Shown: positions 8,855-21,056 of the stretch, piece after piece
Position numbering within the stretch: position 1 is the first letter of the stretch
How the letters are laid out: each line of letters begins with the position of its first letter
Assembly: GCA_016195325.1 (NCBI GenBank)
Contig: JACPZX010000057.1
Coordinates: forward strand, 1-43,282
Length of the DNA: 43,282 nt
DNA from: Acidobacteriota bacterium
Lineage (GTDB): Bacteria > Acidobacteriota > Polarisedimenticolia > JACPZX01
Direction: 5' to 3'
Translations under genes and position numbers: made by a program
Notes under the pieces: generated by a model
Told to the model about the DNA's origin: nothing
Databases searched by the model: none
The model's input: the letters and a program-made list of their open reading frames with translations, nothing else

Positions 8855-10528
8855 ATGGGGAAGCTGCTCGTCTCCCTCGGTTCGATGCCGCTGCTGGCGT
8901 TCGAGCTGGAGGACGGCACGACGCTCATCGGCCGGGCGAGAGCGAACGGCATCGTGTTGACGCTCCCTGAGATCGCCGATGCGCACGCCGAGCTCACCAT
9001 CTCCGGGCCGGAGGCAAGCATCCGGGCGGTGGGGGAGGAGTCGGTCCTCGTCAACGGGCATCTGGTCAAGGAGTCCTCGCTTGCACCCGGAGACGTCGCG
9101 CTGCTCGGCGGATACCGCCTGAGATGGTCGCCGCCCGGCTCCGAGGCGCCATCGGCGACCGACGCCCCATCTGCGCCCGGGACACACTCGCACTCGACCA
9201 ACCCGGAGGAAGGATCCTCGAACGTTGATGAGAGTGGATCCGTCCAACGCGTCATCGTCGTCGGTGGCCTCGACGTCGGCCTGTCGGTCGATCTCGACGC
9301 GCCCGCGCTCCTCGCAGGCCGCGCGCCCGACTGTGATCTGATCCTCCAGGATCCCGCCGTCTCTTGGCGGCACGCGTCGTTCGAGCGCGTCCCGGAGGGG
9401 CTTCGCGTCCGGGATCTGGGCAGCCGTAACGGCACGCATCTCGAGGGCCGACGCGTGGAGGCAGCCGTGGCACGGATCGGCAGCCGCGTGCGGATCGGGA
9501 GGTCCACGCTCCTCCTGACGACGTGCGGCGACGCCGGCGATCTCGTGCGCACCAGTGAGTCGTCGCGTAGCGCGGGGCCCGGTCTCGCGGAGCTGACGGG
9601 GCGGAGCGAGCCGATGCAGAAAGTCTACGCACGCATCCTCGAGGCCGCAGCGGGCAACGTGCCCGCGCTTCTGGTAGGCGAGACAGGAACGGGAAAGGAG
9701 CTCACGGCACGCGCCATCCACGCCCTCGGCCAGAGGGCGCGCGGGCCGTTCGTGCCGCTCAACTGCGCCGCGATTCCCAGAGAAATGATGGAGGACCAGC
9801 TCTTTGGACACGTGAAGGGCGCCTTCACCGGCGCCGCGTCGGACCATCGCGGCGCGTTCGAGGAGGCGTCCGGAGGCACCATCTTTCTGGACGAAATCAC
9901 GGAGCTTCCTCCCGATCTGCAGCCCAAGCTGCTGCGCGTTCTCGATGATGGAATCGTTCCACGGATCGGCGGCGGCAGCGCGCGAAGCGACTTCAGGGTC
10001 GTGGCTGCGACGAATCGGAATCCGTCGGAGGAGATGGCCGTTGGGAGGTTCAGGAAGGACCTGTACTTCAGGCTGTCGGTCGCGCCGATCGCGCTGCCGC
10101 CGCTTCGCGACCGGATCGAGGATCTCCCGGATCTCGTCCACGTCTTCCTTGAGGATTCGAGTCGTCACACAGGAGTGGCCGCCGCCGGCCAGACTCGCGT
10201 CGATGAGGACGCACTCGCCCCACTTCGCGAGCATCTCTGGCCGGGTAACGTGCGGGAGCTGAGGAACCTGATCCTCCGGGCGGTGATGCGCGCGCAGGGA
10301 GGGGCCATTACCCGGAATCTCGTCGAGGAACTCCTCGCGGAGACAGCGATCGCGGAGGCGCCTTCTGCCACGGCGCCGCGGTCGCTCGAAGAGATCGAGC
10401 GGGCGGCCATCTCCCATGCGCTTCGAGATTGCGACGGCCAGCGCCGCGCCGCGGCACGACGCCTCGGCATCGCCGAGTCGACACTGTACGAGAAGATCCG
10501 CCGTTACGGCTTGGCGGGCGAGCGCTGA
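8855..10528 (+). CDS. sigma-54-dependent transcriptional activator with two N-terminal FHA domains
   Basis: From ATG 8855 (ribosome site GAGAGG four bases upstream; an in-frame GTG at 8843 is less likely) the product is 557 residues. FHA domain 1 spans about residues 15-90 and FHA domain 2 about 150-215. FHA2 keeps the phosphothreonine-binding residues (AGRAPDCD, SWRH, GSRNGT). FHA1 keeps GR and NG but has Ala in place of the conserved Ser. The AAA+ domain has Walker A GETGTGKE (265-272), the sigma-54 contact loop GAFTGA (322-327) and Walker B DEITE (346-350). A Fis-type helix-turn-helix lies at about 512-553. It should activate RNA polymerase-sigma-54 in an ATP-dependent way, with FHA2 sensing a phosphothreonine. 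The kinase gene starts four bases after its stop, so that kinase is the obvious candidate partner. Targets are unknown. Confidence 0.95.
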   Translation: MGKLLVSLGSMPLLAFELEDGTTLIGRARANGIVLTLPEIADAHAELTISGPEASIRAVGEESVLVNGHLVKESSLAPGDVALLGGYRLRWSPPGSEAPSATDAPSAPGTHSHSTNPEEGSSNVDESGSVQRVIVVGGLDVGLSVDLDAPALLAGRAPDCDLILQDPAVSWRHASFERVPEGLRVRDLGSRNGTHLEGRRVEAAVARIGSRVRIGRSTLLLTTCGDAGDLVRTSESSRSAGPGLAELTGRSEPMQKVYARILEAAAGNVPALLVGETGTGKELTARAIHALGQRARGPFVPLNCAAIPREMMEDQLFGHVKGAFTGAASDHRGAFEEASGGTIFLDEITELPPDLQPKLLRVLDDGIVPRIGGGSARSDFRVVAATNRNPSEEMAVGRFRKDLYFRLSVAPIALPPLRDRIEDLPDLVHVFLEDSSRHTGVAAAGQTRVDEDALAPLREHLWPGNVRELRNLILRAVMRAQGGAITRNLVEELLAETAIAEAPSATAPRSLEEIERAAISHALRDCDGQRRAAARRLGIAESTLYEKIRRYGLAGER

Positions 10529-10532
10529 GGTC

Positions 10533-13268
<2,736 letters not shown>

Positions 13269-13276
13269 TCTCGTCG

Positions 13277-13297
13277 CGCCTCCGGAAATCGGAGGCG
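13277..13297 (+). terminator. hairpin after the kinase gene
   Basis: CGCCTCCG (13277-13284) and CGGAGGCG (13290-13297) form a perfect 8-bp stem with a 5-base GAAAT loop, nine bases after the kinase stop. No T-run follows, so it may be a weak or factor-assisted terminator or an mRNA 3' stabiliser. Confidence 0.45.
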
Positions 13298-13371
13298 GGG
13301 CTCTGGTTCTCGGAGACCACCGCACCGCCATGAGCTGATCCGTGGTTGTTTGACCAACGAAAACGCTTCTC

Positions 13372-13393
13372 TTGCGCGATGATCGTCGCGCAA
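13372..13393. repeat. inverted repeat, possible operator upstream of the trypsin-like gene
   Basis: TTGCGCGA (13372-13379) and TCGCGCAA (13386-13393) are perfect 8-base arms separated by six bases. The site sits 149 bases before the start of the secreted trypsin-like gene. It could be a regulator binding site or an RNA hairpin. The rest of the 13269-13541 gap has a weak 5-bp hairpin at 13435-13449 and no convincing promoter. Confidence 0.35.
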
Positions 13394-13541
13394 TCCCTCT
13401 CGCCGGCGCGTGGCGACTCTCTTGCTATTGCTGATGGCGTCTATCGCCAGTCAACGGTCCGGCCGGCTCGGCGGCGCGTCCGCGTGGCAGCCCCGGACCA
13501 GACTCTGACCCCGCTCGCGCGGGATGATGGAGGGAACGGCA

Positions 13542-14366
13542 ATGGCCCGATTGATCGTCTCTCGTCTCCTGATCGTTGCGATCGCTCTCCTGATCGCGAA
13601 TCCCATCCTCGCCATCACGAACGGCCAGCCCGACAACGGCGCGCATCCGTACGTGGCTTGGGTGAAGGCGCTGCCGCCCGGCGCAACCCACCTGGGCCCC
13701 GGGCTCACCGGCGGCGCGCTGATATCGCCCAACGTCGTCCTCGTCCTTGGTATCGTGGCGAGAAACATCAACGTCCTGCAATCGCTGGGCTTCAGGTTCT
13801 TCGCCGGCTTCACGGACCCGATCGATGCGAGCGGCACCCCCAACCCGCTCATCATCGAGGTGGATCAGTCAATCCCCAACCCTGGCGCGCTGACCGTACA
13901 GCGATCTGACAACACCGGCCTCGGCGTGCTGATTCTGAAGAGCGCCGTTCCAGGAGTTACCCCGGCCACGCTGCCGACGTTGCACGAGCTGGACAGTCTC
14001 AACGTGCACAACGGCCTTCACGACGAGAGCTTCGACGTCGTTGGATTCGGCATCGGGGATAGAGACTTCAGCGGCACCGGGATGCCCTTCTTCCCCTTCA
14101 GCCTGATCGGTCCCCGCCTCGCCACCGTGGCAGACTTCCTGGCCCTCGGGCCGGTCCCCCTGGTCCTGTCCAGAAATCCGGTGCTCGGCGACGGTGGACC
14201 CTGCTTCGGCGATGCCGGCGCGCCGGCGCTGCTTCGCGGGACCAACGAGGTCGTCGGCGTCGCCGGTTTCGGTGGCGACGATGTCTGCAGGGCGATGTCG
14301 AAGTTCGCCCGCGTGGACACCGACGACGGGCGCGCCTTCCTGGGGCAGTTCGTCTCGCTGCCGTAG
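13542..14366 (+). CDS. secreted trypsin-like (S1 family) protein lacking the catalytic triad
   Basis: The ribosome site GGAGGG (13529-13534) supports ATG 13542, giving 274 residues with a signal peptide cleaved near NPILA (residue 24). The mature protein starts ITNGQPDNGAHPYVAWV, matching the I/V-x-N-G start of S1 domains. The scaffold signatures are present but each catalytic residue is replaced. The His motif reads SPNVVLVLGIVA (Ile71 instead of His), the Asp motif TGLGVLIL (Gly126 instead of Asp), and the Ser motif CFGDAGAP (Ala225 instead of Ser, and GA for GG). A Cys pair (221 and one near 245) that is usual around the Ser loop remains. The gene has an intact frame, so it looks like a pseudoenzyme with a binding or structural role rather than a decayed gene. 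Alignment to the family is from memory of S1 motifs. Confidence 0.8.
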   Translation: MARLIVSRLLIVAIALLIANPILAITNGQPDNGAHPYVAWVKALPPGATHLGPGLTGGALISPNVVLVLGIVARNINVLQSLGFRFFAGFTDPIDASGTPNPLIIEVDQSIPNPGALTVQRSDNTGLGVLILKSAVPGVTPATLPTLHELDSLNVHNGLHDESFDVVGFGIGDRDFSGTGMPFFPFSLIGPRLATVADFLALGPVPLVLSRNPVLGDGGPCFGDAGAPALLRGTNEVVGVAGFGGDDVCRAMSKFARVDTDDGRAFLGQFVSLP

Positions 14367-14403
14367 GCGGTGAGGGTGGCTTCTGCGCCCGGCTAAGTCC
14401 GAG

Positions 14404-14429
14404 GAGGCGTGGGTAATTAACCGCGCCTC
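14404..14429 (+). terminator. possible terminator hairpin after the trypsin-like gene
   Basis: GAGGCGTGG (14404-14412) can pair with CCGCGCCTC (14421-14429) over nine positions including one T-G pair, with an AT-rich 8-base loop. It lies 38 bases after the stop codon. It lacks a following T-run. Confidence 0.35.
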
Positions 14430-14430
14430 A

Positions 14431-14488
14431 TCCGGTCTGTGGCGTCACGTTGCTTGTCGTCGACAGAAACCGTGACGCCACAACCGGA
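14431..14488. repeat. long inverted repeat (18-bp arms, one bulge)
   Basis: The arm at 14431-14449 pairs with 14471-14488 over 18 base pairs, broken only by a bulged C at 14437; the inner 12 pairs (TGTGGCGTCACG with CGTGACGCCACA) are perfect. The 21-base centre contains a further small dyad, TGTCG-T-CGACA (14455-14465). As RNA it would be a very stable stem-loop; as DNA a large cruciform-type palindrome. No protein, terminator T-run or mobile-element ends are attached. Confidence 0.7.
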
Positions 14489-14641
14489 GGATTCCCAATA
14501 CCGGTGGCCGGGAGAGGATCTCGATGCGGGCTGCGTCGCCCGACGGGGCGTGAAACGGGGACGACGCCGGAGGCATCTCAAGAGCCGGCAGTATGGCGAA
14601 GAGTACCCGGATCGACCGCGCGTCGCGCGGGCCCGCGTTCG

Positions 14642-14670
14642 TTGCGCCCCCTGTACTCCTCTGCTAAATT
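14642..14670 (+). promoter_or_regulatory. sigma-70-like promoter of the lolA operon
   Basis: TTGCGC (14642-14647), a 17-base spacer and TAAATT (14665-14670), with an extended -10 TG at 14662-14663. Transcription would begin near 14677, about 21 bases before the presumed TTG start of the lolA gene. Confidence 0.5.
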
Positions 14671-14697
14671 GCACGCTCTTCACGATCACACCCACGC

Positions 14698-15468
14698 TTG
14701 AGGTGCCCTCTGAACAAGTCGGGTAACGCACGGGTCTCTGACCGCCACGCCCTGCTGTCCGCCGGGACCCTCGCCGTCGTCGCCGCAGCGGTCCTCGGGG
14801 CGATCTTCGCCCAGGAGCCTCTCGCTCCCGCGCCCGTTCCCATGGAGCCGGAGCTGGCGGCGGCCATCCAGCGGTTCGACGGCGCCCAGGACAGGATCCA
14901 GAGGATCTCGGCGCACTTCAAGGAAGTGAAGACGATCGCCCTCCTCAAGGAGCCGGTGATCCAGACGGGCGAGTTCTACCACACCAAGCCCGACAAGTTC
15001 CTCTGGGAGTACAAGACCCCGACCGAGAAGGTCCTCGTCCTCGACGCCCGCGGCGTCATGGCGTACTACCCGCACGAGAAGCGCGCCGAGGAGATCAAGA
15101 CGCGGTTCGGCAAGCGGATCGTGAAGTACCTCGGACTCGGATCGGTCCTCGAGGATCTGGCCGGCGAGTACGAGATGTCGCTCTCCCACGACAACAGGAT
15201 CGCGGCGACCGACCTCCTGGTCCTCAAGCCGAAGGGGCGCCGCATCCAGAAGCGCCTCGCCGAGATTCGGATCTGGCTCGATCGGGAGGTGAACCAGCCG
15301 CGCGCCATCGAGTACGTGGAGGCCGACGGCGACCGGACGCACCTCGACTTCGATCAGATCATGATCAATCCCGAGATCGCCGTCTCGAAGTACGAGATCA
15401 AGCTGCCGGACGACGTCACCGTCACCAACACGCTGACGGGATTCTTCGGCGGAGGCAGCAGCCGCTAG
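14698..15468 (+). CDS. lolA: outer-membrane lipoprotein carrier protein LolA
   Basis: LolA ferries lipoproteins through the periplasm from LolCDE to the outer membrane. The 256-residue product has a signal segment (LLSAGTLAVVAAAVLGAIFA, ending near residue 38) and a LolA fold: QRISAHFKEVKTI, TGEFYHTKPDKFLWEYKTP (the conserved G-x-[FL]-x-x-x-[KR]P-x-x-[FM]-x-W-x-Y element), EKVLVLDARGVMAYYP, and PRAIEYVEADGDRTHLDF. The start is uncertain. The frame opens with TTG at 14698, which has no clear ribosome site; CTG at 14710, preceded by GAGGTG, is an alternative. No ATG or GTG fits before the signal peptide. Only three bases separate its stop from the next gene, so the three genes to 17093 are probably co-transcribed. 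Confidence 0.85.
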   Translation: MRCPLNKSGNARVSDRHALLSAGTLAVVAAAVLGAIFAQEPLAPAPVPMEPELAAAIQRFDGAQDRIQRISAHFKEVKTIALLKEPVIQTGEFYHTKPDKFLWEYKTPTEKVLVLDARGVMAYYPHEKRAEEIKTRFGKRIVKYLGLGSVLEDLAGEYEMSLSHDNRIAATDLLVLKPKGRRIQKRLAEIRIWLDREVNQPRAIEYVEADGDRTHLDFDQIMINPEIAVSKYEIKLPDDVTVTNTLTGFFGGGSSR

Positions 15469-15471
15469 CCG

Positions 15472-16419
15472 ATGCGCTCCGTCGGGTACGTCAGCGACCC
15501 GCGGTACCTCGAACACCTCACCGGCCCCAGGCATCCCGAGCGCCCCCAGCGCCTCGAGGCGATCGCCTCGCGCGTCGCCGCCTCCGGTCTCGCGAAGGAT
15601 CTCACCCCTCTCACGGCGGAGCCGGCTCCGACGGAGGCGATCGCCGCGGTCCACGACGCCGACTACGTGGCGCGCGTGAAGCGGACGTGCGAGCAGGGGA
15701 GCCCTATCCTCGACTCGATGGACACGGGGGTGTCAGAACGGTCGTACGAGATCGCCCGTCTCGCGGCCGGGGCGGGGATCGCCGCGGCGGATGCCGTCGC
15801 GTCGGGAGCTTGCTCGGCCGCGTTCGCGGCGGTGCGCCCCCCGGGACACCACGCCCTGCGCGACACCGCGATGGGATTCTGCCTCTTCAACAGCGCGGCG
15901 ATCGTCGCGCGGCACTTCCAGAGACGGCACGGCCGCGCGAAGATCTTCATCATCGACTGGGACGTCCACCACGGGAACGGGACCCAGGCCCTCTTCTACG
16001 ACGACCCGAGCGTCTTCTACTTCAGCATCCACCAGTGGCCGTTCTACCCCGGAACCGGCTCCGAGCGCGAGACGGGGCGCGGCGCGGGGGAGGGGTTCAC
16101 GCTCAACGCGCCGATTCCCGCGGGCTGCGGCGACGACCGGTACCGCGAGATCTTCGACGGCCGCGTCGTTCCGGCGATCGAGCGCTTCGCGCCGGACGCG
16201 ATCGTGATCTCCGCCGGCTTCGACGCGCACCGGGACGATCCGCTGGGAGGGATGAAGGTGACGGAGGGAGGTTTCGCGGATCTGACGCGCACGGTGATGG
16301 CCGCGACCGCCGGGCTGCCGGCGCGCCCCGGCATCGTCTCGCTCCTCGAGGGGGGGTACGACCTCGACGCTCTCGCCGCCTCCGTCGAGTCGCACCTCGG
16401 GACGCTCGTGAGGGGCTGA
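15472..16419 (+). CDS. histone deacetylase family (AcuC/HDAC-like) zinc amidohydrolase
   Basis: The 315-residue protein matches the arginase/deacetylase fold at full length. It has the LEHLTGPRHPERPQRLEAI start, the catalytic His pair at 126-127 (RPPGHHAL), zinc ligands Asp164 and His166 in DWDVHHGNGTQ, a third ligand Asp251 in ISAGFDAHRDDPLGG, and the transition-state Tyr296 in LEGGYDLDAL. All catalytic positions are therefore present. Bacterial members remove acetyl groups from lysines, polyamines or small acylated molecules; the sequence does not decide which. It starts three bases after the lolA stop and its TGA overlaps the next ATG (TGATG), so it is in the middle of an apparent operon. 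Confidence 0.93.
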   Translation: MRSVGYVSDPRYLEHLTGPRHPERPQRLEAIASRVAASGLAKDLTPLTAEPAPTEAIAAVHDADYVARVKRTCEQGSPILDSMDTGVSERSYEIARLAAGAGIAAADAVASGACSAAFAAVRPPGHHALRDTAMGFCLFNSAAIVARHFQRRHGRAKIFIIDWDVHHGNGTQALFYDDPSVFYFSIHQWPFYPGTGSERETGRGAGEGFTLNAPIPAGCGDDRYREIFDGRVVPAIERFAPDAIVISAGFDAHRDDPLGGMKVTEGGFADLTRTVMAATAGLPARPGIVSLLEGGYDLDALAASVESHLGTLVRG

Positions 16420-17093
16420 TGTTTCTCGGCCACTTCGCCGTCGGCTTCGCGGCCAAGCGCGTCGCGCCGAAGGCGTCTCTGGCCTGGCTGATGACGGCGC
16501 CGAACCTTCTCGATCTCCTCTGGCCCTTCTTCCTCCTCGCCGGGTGGGAGAGGGTGAGGATCGAACCCGGCAACACCGCCTTCACGCCACTGGCCTTCGA
16601 CGCCTACCCGTGGTCGCACAGCCTGCTCATGGCGTGCATCTGGGGGCTCGGCCTCGCGGCCGTCTACCTCTGGCTGTCGCAGCGCGCGCGCCTCGATTTC
16701 GCGGCCGACGTTCGTGGCGCGCGGGTGATCGCTCTCGCGGTCGTGAGCCACTGGGTCCTCGACGTGGTCACGCACCGCCCCGACATGCCGATCGCGCCGG
16801 GGATCGGCATCAAGCTGGGGTTCGGGCTCTGGAACTCGGTGGGCGCGACGATCGCGGTCGAGGGCGCGCTCTTCGCCGCCGGAGTGTGGGTCTACGCCTC
16901 CTCGACGCGGGCCCGGGATCGCACCGGAGCGTGGTCGCTGATCGGCCTCGTCGTCCTCCTCGTCGCGATCTACGCGGGCCTCATCTTCGGTCCCCCGCCG
17001 CCGGGCGTCGCGGCCGTCGCCTGGTCCGATCTGGCCGGGTGGCTCCTCGTGCCGTGGGCGGCGTGGATCGACAGGCATCGGGATACCGTCTGA
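16419..17093 (+). CDS. small integral membrane protein, YdjM/DUF457-like (often called metal-dependent hydrolase)
   Basis: The product is 224 residues with about five hydrophobic segments. It starts MFLGHFAVGFAAKRVAPKAS and carries family-typical polar clusters within membrane regions: TAPNLLDLLWP near residue 28, DAYPWSHSLLMA near 65, and SHWVLDVVTHRPDMPIAPG near 110. The His/Asp residues in these clusters resemble those of the YdjM/DUF457 membrane hydrolase group, for which a metal-dependent function is suggested but not well proven. The start overlaps the preceding deacetylase stop (TGATG), consistent with translational coupling. Function in this organism is unknown. Confidence 0.75.
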   Translation: MFLGHFAVGFAAKRVAPKASLAWLMTAPNLLDLLWPFFLLAGWERVRIEPGNTAFTPLAFDAYPWSHSLLMACIWGLGLAAVYLWLSQRARLDFAADVRGARVIALAVVSHWVLDVVTHRPDMPIAPGIGIKLGFGLWNSVGATIAVEGALFAAGVWVYASSTRARDRTGAWSLIGLVVLLVAIYAGLIFGPPPPGVAAVAWSDLAGWLLVPWAAWIDRHRDTV

Positions 17094-17097
17094 CCCG

Positions 17098-17151
17098 TTG
17101 CCCGCATACCTGAATCGGCGTATAGTCCGGGAACACATCCAGGGAAGGAGG
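17098..17151 (+). promoter_or_regulatory. promoter and ribosome site of the FG-GAP gene
   Basis: TTGCCC (17098-17103), a 17-base spacer and TATAGT (17121-17126) form a good sigma-70 promoter. A near-perfect ribosome site GGAAGGAGG (17143-17151) ends five bases before the ATG at 17157. Confidence 0.7.
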
Positions 17152-17156
17152 AATTC

Positions 17157-18860
17157 ATGACCCGCCCCTTCCGCCTCCGGATTGTCCTCGCGCTCTCCCT
17201 CGCAGGCTGTTTCGTTCCGATAATCGTCACCCCCGCGCGGGCGGCCGACTGCACGCCGCGCTACCAGGTGACGGGCACCGTCCCGAACCAGGGGTTTGGA
17301 TCCGCCGTCGCCACGATCGGCGACGTGAACGGCGACGGCTTCCCGGACTTCGCCGTCGGAGCGCCGGCGGCCAATCCGGTGCCCTTACAGTCTCCTGCCG
17401 TCTACGTCTTATCGGGCCGGGACGGAACCCTCCTGTACAAGGAGCCCGGGCCGGTCGGGAGCGAGTTCGGCTCGGCGATCGCGGCCCTCGGCGACATCAA
17501 CGGCGACGGTGTGCCCGATTTTCTCGTCGGGGCTACCGAATCGGTGGGGCCGGGCGGAGGGTGCATCTTCGCGATCTCCGGCGCGAACGGCGGCGTGATC
17601 TACGACGTCGTCGGCCAGCAGAGCGGGGCCCAGCTCGGCTCGGCCATCGTCGGGTTGGGCGATATTGACGGCGATGGGATCCCCGATTTCGCCGCCGGCG
17701 CGCCTCATGCGGCGGGGATGCAGCCCGATTCAGGAGCGGTCTTCGTCTTCTCGGGAGCGACGGGCGACCTCGCAACGCCCCATTTGTTTGGGCAGTTGGC
17801 GGGGGATCGTTTCGGCACCTCGGTCGCCTTCATCCGAGGCACGATCGACCCGGGCCCCCCTAATACGCCGGCCCTCCTCGTCGGCGCGCCCGGCGTGGAT
17901 GTGACGAACGCCGCGACGACCTTCAACAACGCGGGGGCGGTGTACGAGATCGTCCTGCCCACCGGGTCGCCTACGAGGAAACTGACGGGCAACTTCACCG
18001 AAGATCACTTCGGCGCCTCGGTAGCGGCGCTCGGGGACATCGACGGCGACGGTCTCGCCGATTTAGCCGCGGGCGCGCCGAACGCGCTCTTCGCCCCCGG
18101 CCAGCACGGCGGCGAGGTGCGCGTCTTCTCAGGGGCGACGGCCTCCGAGATCTTCGTCCACCACACCACGATCCAGGGCGACTCCTTCGGCGCCGCGACG
18201 GGGGGCACGAAGGATGTCACGGGAGACGTCGTCCCCGACCTCATCGTCGGCGCGCCGGGAGAGCCGGCGAGCGGACTTCCGGGATCGCTGTCGGTCTTCT
18301 CGAACGGGAGCGGCCTCGAGCTGTGCCGCGTCGCGGGGCAGACGCCGGGAGAGGGATTCGGGATCGCCTTCGATTCAATCGGCGATCTTGACGGCGATGG
18401 TTTCCCCGAGTGGGCTGCCGGAGCGCCGGCTTTTTCCGTGGGCCCCGTGGCGCCTCTCGGCCGTGTCAGTGTGTTCGGCGTCGCGCCGGGGCCGCCTCCG
18501 GGGCATCCCTCATTCCTCGAGATCGACCAGTCCAATCCCTTCCCGTTCACCGTCAACCTCCGATGGGGCCCCGTCCCCCCGACGTGCGCCGGGGGCGACT
18601 ACGCCGTTTACATGGGGCGGTACTTCCGGATGGGGCAGGGGCTCACGAATCATCTCCCCGACACCTGCACGACCGGCGGCGCGACCCAGGTCTCGATTCC
18701 CGAGCCGGCCAATTTCCTGCCCGGCACGGCCCTCTACTTCATCGTCACGGCGCAGACGCAGAGCGAGGAAGGGTCGTACGGTCAGGGGACGCTCGGCAAC
18801 GAACACCCGCCGTCGAGCCGGCCGTGCCACGTGTTCCTGAACACGGGGACGTGCCAGTAG
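17157..18860 (+). CDS. secreted FG-GAP (integrin-alpha-like) seven-blade propeller protein
   Basis: The 567-residue protein has a signal peptide (MTRPFRLRIVLALSLAGCFV, cleavage after ARA near residue 31). Seven FG-GAP repeats follow between about residues 42 and 440, each of the form x-FG-x-x-[hydrophobic], GD[VIL][ND]GDG, PD[FL]xxGAP. Five repeats keep the calcium-binding D-x-[ND]-G-D-G loop; repeats 4 (no loop) and 6 (DVTGDVVPD) are degenerate. About 115 residues of a fibronectin-III-like domain form the C-terminus and contain three or four Cys. Seven blades match the integrin-alpha propeller. It is presumably an extracellular calcium-dependent binding protein with no catalytic motif. It is monocistronic, with its own promoter and a terminator shared with groEL. 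Confidence 0.9.
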   Translation: MTRPFRLRIVLALSLAGCFVPIIVTPARAADCTPRYQVTGTVPNQGFGSAVATIGDVNGDGFPDFAVGAPAANPVPLQSPAVYVLSGRDGTLLYKEPGPVGSEFGSAIAALGDINGDGVPDFLVGATESVGPGGGCIFAISGANGGVIYDVVGQQSGAQLGSAIVGLGDIDGDGIPDFAAGAPHAAGMQPDSGAVFVFSGATGDLATPHLFGQLAGDRFGTSVAFIRGTIDPGPPNTPALLVGAPGVDVTNAATTFNNAGAVYEIVLPTGSPTRKLTGNFTEDHFGASVAALGDIDGDGLADLAAGAPNALFAPGQHGGEVRVFSGATASEIFVHHTTIQGDSFGAATGGTKDVTGDVVPDLIVGAPGEPASGLPGSLSVFSNGSGLELCRVAGQTPGEGFGIAFDSIGDLDGDGFPEWAAGAPAFSVGPVAPLGRVSVFGVAPGPPPGHPSFLEIDQSNPFPFTVNLRWGPVPPTCAGGDYAVYMGRYFRMGQGLTNHLPDTCTTGGATQVSIPEPANFLPGTALYFIVTAQTQSEEGSYGQGTLGNEHPPSSRPCHVFLNTGTCQ

Positions 18861-18872
18861 CTCCCAACAAAA

Positions 18873-18910
18873 AACCCGCCCCCGGGCTGATTCCTCCCGT
18901 GGGGCGGGTT
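18873..18910. terminator. bidirectional terminator between the FG-GAP gene and groEL
   Basis: AACCCGCCCC (18873-18882) and GGGGCGGGTT (18901-18910) form a perfect 10-bp stem. Read on the minus strand (groEL direction) it is followed by a run of six T, a classical Rho-independent terminator. Read on the plus strand the tail CTTAGTT is weaker. Confidence 0.85.
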
Positions 18911-18943
18911 CTTAGTTGGAGCCGAACGCTTCCGAGGTCTGCT

Positions 18944-20877
<1,934 letters not shown>

Positions 20878-20935
20878 GTTGATTCCCTCCGTGCGGTAAT
20901 TAAGTTGACTCAAGAGAAGAACTTAGGAGTCGTTG

Positions 20936-20962
20936 TTAGCACTTGAGCTATGCGAGTGCCAA
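20936..20962 (-). promoter_or_regulatory. CIRCE operator (HrcA binding site) overlapping the groES-groEL promoter
   Basis: TTAGCACTT (20936-20944), nine bases, GAGTGCCAA (20954-20962). The consensus is TTAGCACTC-N9-GAGTGCTAA, so only one position per arm differs and the spacing is exact. Read on the minus strand, TTGGCA at the outer arm can act as a -35 and TGCTAACAA at the inner arm as an extended -10, so HrcA binding would block polymerase directly. This predicts heat-shock induction by HrcA release. No hrcA gene lies in the window. Confidence 0.9.
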
Positions 20963-21027
20963 CTGTAATGGAATTCGGGGGAGGAGTCAAGCGCCGAGGG
21001 CTCGAAAGATGCGATCGAAAGTGCTCG

Positions 21028-21056
21028 TTGCTGAGTTCAGATCGCGCCCGTATATT
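21028..21056 (+). promoter_or_regulatory. sigma-70-like promoter of the Clp-like ATPase gene
   Basis: TTGCTG (21028-21033), a 17-base spacer and TATATT (21051-21056). Transcription would begin near 21063, leaving about 90 bases of leader. It is divergent from the CIRCE-controlled operon, with about 65 bases between the CIRCE site and this -35. Confidence 0.6.

Larger units (their letters stand above)
14367..14697. other. gene-free stretch with two inverted repeats and a promoter
   Basis: No open frame here has recognisable protein features; overlapping short frames on both strands are G+C artefacts. The stretch holds a hairpin at 14404-14429, a long inverted repeat at 14431-14488 and, at its right end, a promoter-like pair at 14642-14670. 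The middle part (about 14490-14640) shows nothing I can name. Confidence 0.6.

Noticed and set aside
14417-14731. Overlapping short open frames on both strands in the lolA upstream gap
   Set aside because: They overlap the long inverted repeat and each other, have no ribosome site and give low-complexity Arg-rich peptides.
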